This document shows, one piece after another, positions 4,438 to 6,143 of a DNA stretch of 6,143 bases. This stretch comes from Acidothermaceae bacterium (GTDB taxonomy: Bacteria > Actinomycetota > Actinomycetes > Acidothermales > Acidothermaceae), in the NCBI GenBank assembly GCA_025925185.1, contig JAICLV010000138.1, positions 1 to 6,143 on the forward strand. Reading direction: 5' to 3'. The notes under the pieces are model-generated. The model saw only the letters and a list, made by a program, of their open reading frames with translations. It made no database searches and was not told the DNA's origin. Both the position numbers and the translations under genes were made by a program. Positions within the stretch are counted from its first letter, which is position 1. Each line of letters begins with the position of its first letter.

Positions 4438-6143
4438 GTGACCCCAGCCCATCCCACCCGCCCGACCCTGCGGGGCACCTTCGGCATGGCGGCCAGCACG
4501 CACTGGCTCGCGTCGTCCTGCGCGATGAGCGTGCTCGAACGCGGCGGCAACGCGTTCGACGCTGCCGCCGCCGGCGGGTTCGTGCTGCAAGTCGTGGAGC
4601 CGCACCTCAACGGTCCCGGCGGCGAGGTGCCGATCCTGGTGTGGAGCGAGCGCGAGCGGCGCACGCAGGTGGTGTGCGGACAGGGTGTGGCACCGGCCGC
4701 GGCGACCATCACAGCCTTTCGCGACCTCGGGCTCGACCTGATTCCCGGCACCGGCCTGCTCGCGGCGACGGTGCCGGGCGCGTTCGGCGGTTGGCTGCTG
4801 ATGCTCGAGCGCTGGGGCAGCTGGCGATTGCGCGACGTGCTGGAGTACGCGGTGCATTACTGCGTGAACGGCTATCCCGTCGTGCCGGCGATGACGCGCA
4901 CGATCGACGCCGTCGCTGGCATGTTCCGCGCTGACTGGTCGACGTCGGCCGCGGCGTGGCTGCCCAGCGGCGAGGTCCCGCAGCCGCGCTCCCTCATGCG
5001 CAACCCCGCGCTGGCCCACACCTACGAGCGGGTCATCGCCGAGGCCGAGCAGCGCGCCACCGACCGAGATGGGCAGCTGCGCGCCGCCCGCGACGTCTGG
5101 TATCGCGGGTTCGTCGCAGAGGAGCTCGAACGCTTCTGCACGACCACCAGTTGGCGTGACGCCAGTGGCGGCTCGCACGGTGGTTTGCTGGCCGCCGACG
5201 ACCTCGCCCGCTGGGCGCCCACGTTCGAAGAGCCGGCCGCCTACGACTACGGCCGCCATACCGTGTGCAAGACGCGCGAGTGGGGACAGGGCCCAGTCTT
5301 CCTTCAGCAGTTAGCTTTGTTGCACGGACTCGACCTCGACGCCCTGCCGTTTCTGTCCGCCGACTATGTGCACACCGTCGTCGAGTGCGCGAAGCTCGCG
5401 TTCGCCGACCGCGAGGCGTATTACGGCGATTCCGCTGACCACGCTGGAACTCTCGACGTCTTGCTCAGTGACGACTACAACGCCGGACGACGTGGGCTGC
5501 TCGGCGAGCGAGCCAGTCTCGAGCTGCGTCCTGGCGAGATTGACGGGCGCGCGCCGCGACTGTCTCGCGGCGTCGTGGGCGCGCGCGTGCCCGTGGAGGG
5601 CATCGGGGAGCCGAGCGTCCAACTGGCCGCGCAGACAGCGGCTTTCGAGGAGAGCAAAGGCGACACCTGCCACATCGACGTCGCCGACCGGTTCGGAAAC
5701 TTGGTTTCCGCGACGCCAAGCGGTGGGTGGCTGCACAGCTCGCCGCACATCCCCGAGCTCGGGTTCTGCCTCGGCACCCGAGGCCAGATGTTCTGGCTCG
5801 AGGAGGGATTGCCGACGTCCCTGCGGCCCGGCGCGCGGCCCCGCACCACGCTGTCGCCCTCGCTCGCGTTTCGAGACGGCGAGCCGTGGATGGCCTTCGG
5901 TACGCCCGGCGGCGACCAACAAGACCAGTGGAGCCTGGCGTTCTTCTTAGGCGTCGTGCACGGCGGGCTGGATCTGCAAGACGCGATCGACGCGCCGATG
6001 TTCCACTCCGAGCACTTCCCGAGCTCGTTCTACCCCCGGGCGGCGAAGCCGGGCCGGTTGGTCGTGGAGGACCGCATCGGCGCCGACGTGATCGAGGAGT
6101 TGCGTCGGCGCGGCCACGACGTGGCCGTCGAGGGTGGTTGGAC
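4438..6143 (+). CDS. Gamma-glutamyltransferase-fold Ntn hydrolase, 3' end cut off
   Basis: The frame is open from GTG 4438 to the window end (568 codons, then 2 bases). It is a member of the gamma-glutamyltransferase superfamily of self-cleaving N-terminal-nucleophile amidases. The N-terminal signature ERGGNAFDAAAAGGFVLQ and the HLNGPGG segment are clear. T410 in GDTCHIDVADRFGN matches the E. coli GGT nucleophile T391, so cleavage before T410 should give a large subunit of about 409 residues and a small subunit. By alignment about 35 C-terminal residues are missing. GTPGGDQQDQW (488 on) matches the GSPGGS oxyanion region. Key glutamate-binding positions are changed: Q82 for R114, W453 for D433, G430 for N411. 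Together with the PGGDQQ form this looks more like the YwrD or HpxW (oxamate amidohydrolase) branch than glutathione-cleaving GGT. There is no signal peptide, so it is probably cytoplasmic. The start is uncertain: no good ribosome site precedes the GTG, and CACGAT 6 nt upstream could be a -10 for a leaderless start. ATG 4384 is in frame but lies in the inverted repeat. Confidence 0.9.
   Translation, partial: MTPAHPTRPTLRGTFGMAASTHWLASSCAMSVLERGGNAFDAAAAGGFVLQVVEPHLNGPGGEVPILVWSERERRTQVVCGQGVAPAAATITAFRDLGLDLIPGTGLLAATVPGAFGGWLLMLERWGSWRLRDVLEYAVHYCVNGYPVVPAMTRTIDAVAGMFRADWSTSAAAWLPSGEVPQPRSLMRNPALAHTYERVIAEAEQRATDRDGQLRAARDVWYRGFVAEELERFCTTTSWRDASGGSHGGLLAADDLARWAPTFEEPAAYDYGRHTVCKTREWGQGPVFLQQLALLHGLDLDALPFLSADYVHTVVECAKLAFADREAYYGDSADHAGTLDVLLSDDYNAGRRGLLGERASLELRPGEIDGRAPRLSRGVVGARVPVEGIGEPSVQLAAQTAAFEESKGDTCHIDVADRFGNLVSATPSGGWLHSSPHIPELGFCLGTRGQMFWLEEGLPTSLRPGARPRTTLSPSLAFRDGEPWMAFGTPGGDQQDQWSLAFFLGVVHGGLDLQDAIDAPMFHSEHFPSSFYPRAAKPGRLVVEDRIGADVIEELRRRGHDVAVEGGW

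Noticed and set aside
4279..5259. Minus-strand open frame opposite the GGT-like gene (and a similar one at 5311-5922)
   Set aside because: No recognisable motifs and typical shadow composition; the plus-strand frame has a continuous GGT-superfamily match including the catalytic Thr.
1..6143. Mobile elements, CRISPR arrays, tRNA or rRNA genes
   Set aside because: No transposase or integrase motifs, no spaced direct repeats, and no tRNA- or rRNA-like stretches were seen on either strand.

Overview
The window is GC-rich double-stranded DNA with strongly GC-biased third codon positions, GTG starts and TANNNT-type -10 boxes placed 6-7 nt from start codons. It encodes an actinobacterial-type ribose-5-phosphate isomerase B. 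Together these point to a high-GC actinobacterium. An origin in Pseudonocardiales (Actinosynnema, Lentzea or Amycolatopsis-like) is a guess from overall flavour, not a demonstrated placement.

Layout. (1) 1-429 (+): 3' part of rpiB, cut by the window edge. (2) 462-656 (-): a 64-residue protein of no family I recognise, convergent with rpiB. (3) 657-730: a 74-bp divergent promoter region with one -10-like box facing each way, both placed for leaderless transcripts. (4) 731-1873 (+): a membrane-anchored PP2C/SpoIIE-type serine phosphatase. (5) 1891-2598 (-): a TetR-family repressor, convergent with the phosphatase gene. (6) 2599-2789: a 191-bp divergent control region with two near-identical 20-22 bp dyads 50 bp apart, bracketing a predicted promoter. 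(7) 2790-4334 (+): a 14-helix DHA2 (EmrB/QacA) drug:proton antiporter. (8) 4355-4403: a perfect 18-bp inverted repeat between the transporter and the next gene. (9) 4438 to the window end (+): a gamma-glutamyltransferase-fold Ntn hydrolase missing its 3' end. It keeps the catalytic threonine but lacks residues that bind glutamate in true GGT.

How the parts work together. The TetR gene, the double operator and the efflux pump form a classic self-contained resistance module: the repressor should bind both dyads, shut off the pump and probably itself, and release when an unknown ligand binds. The other genes (pentose phosphate isomerase, small protein, phosphatase, GGT-like hydrolase) have no evident functional tie to that module. 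I see no phage, transposon, CRISPR, tRNA or rRNA content. No clearly new system is visible. The points most worth checking are the double operator, the long inverted repeat, the divergent leaderless start pair and the altered active site of the GGT-like enzyme.
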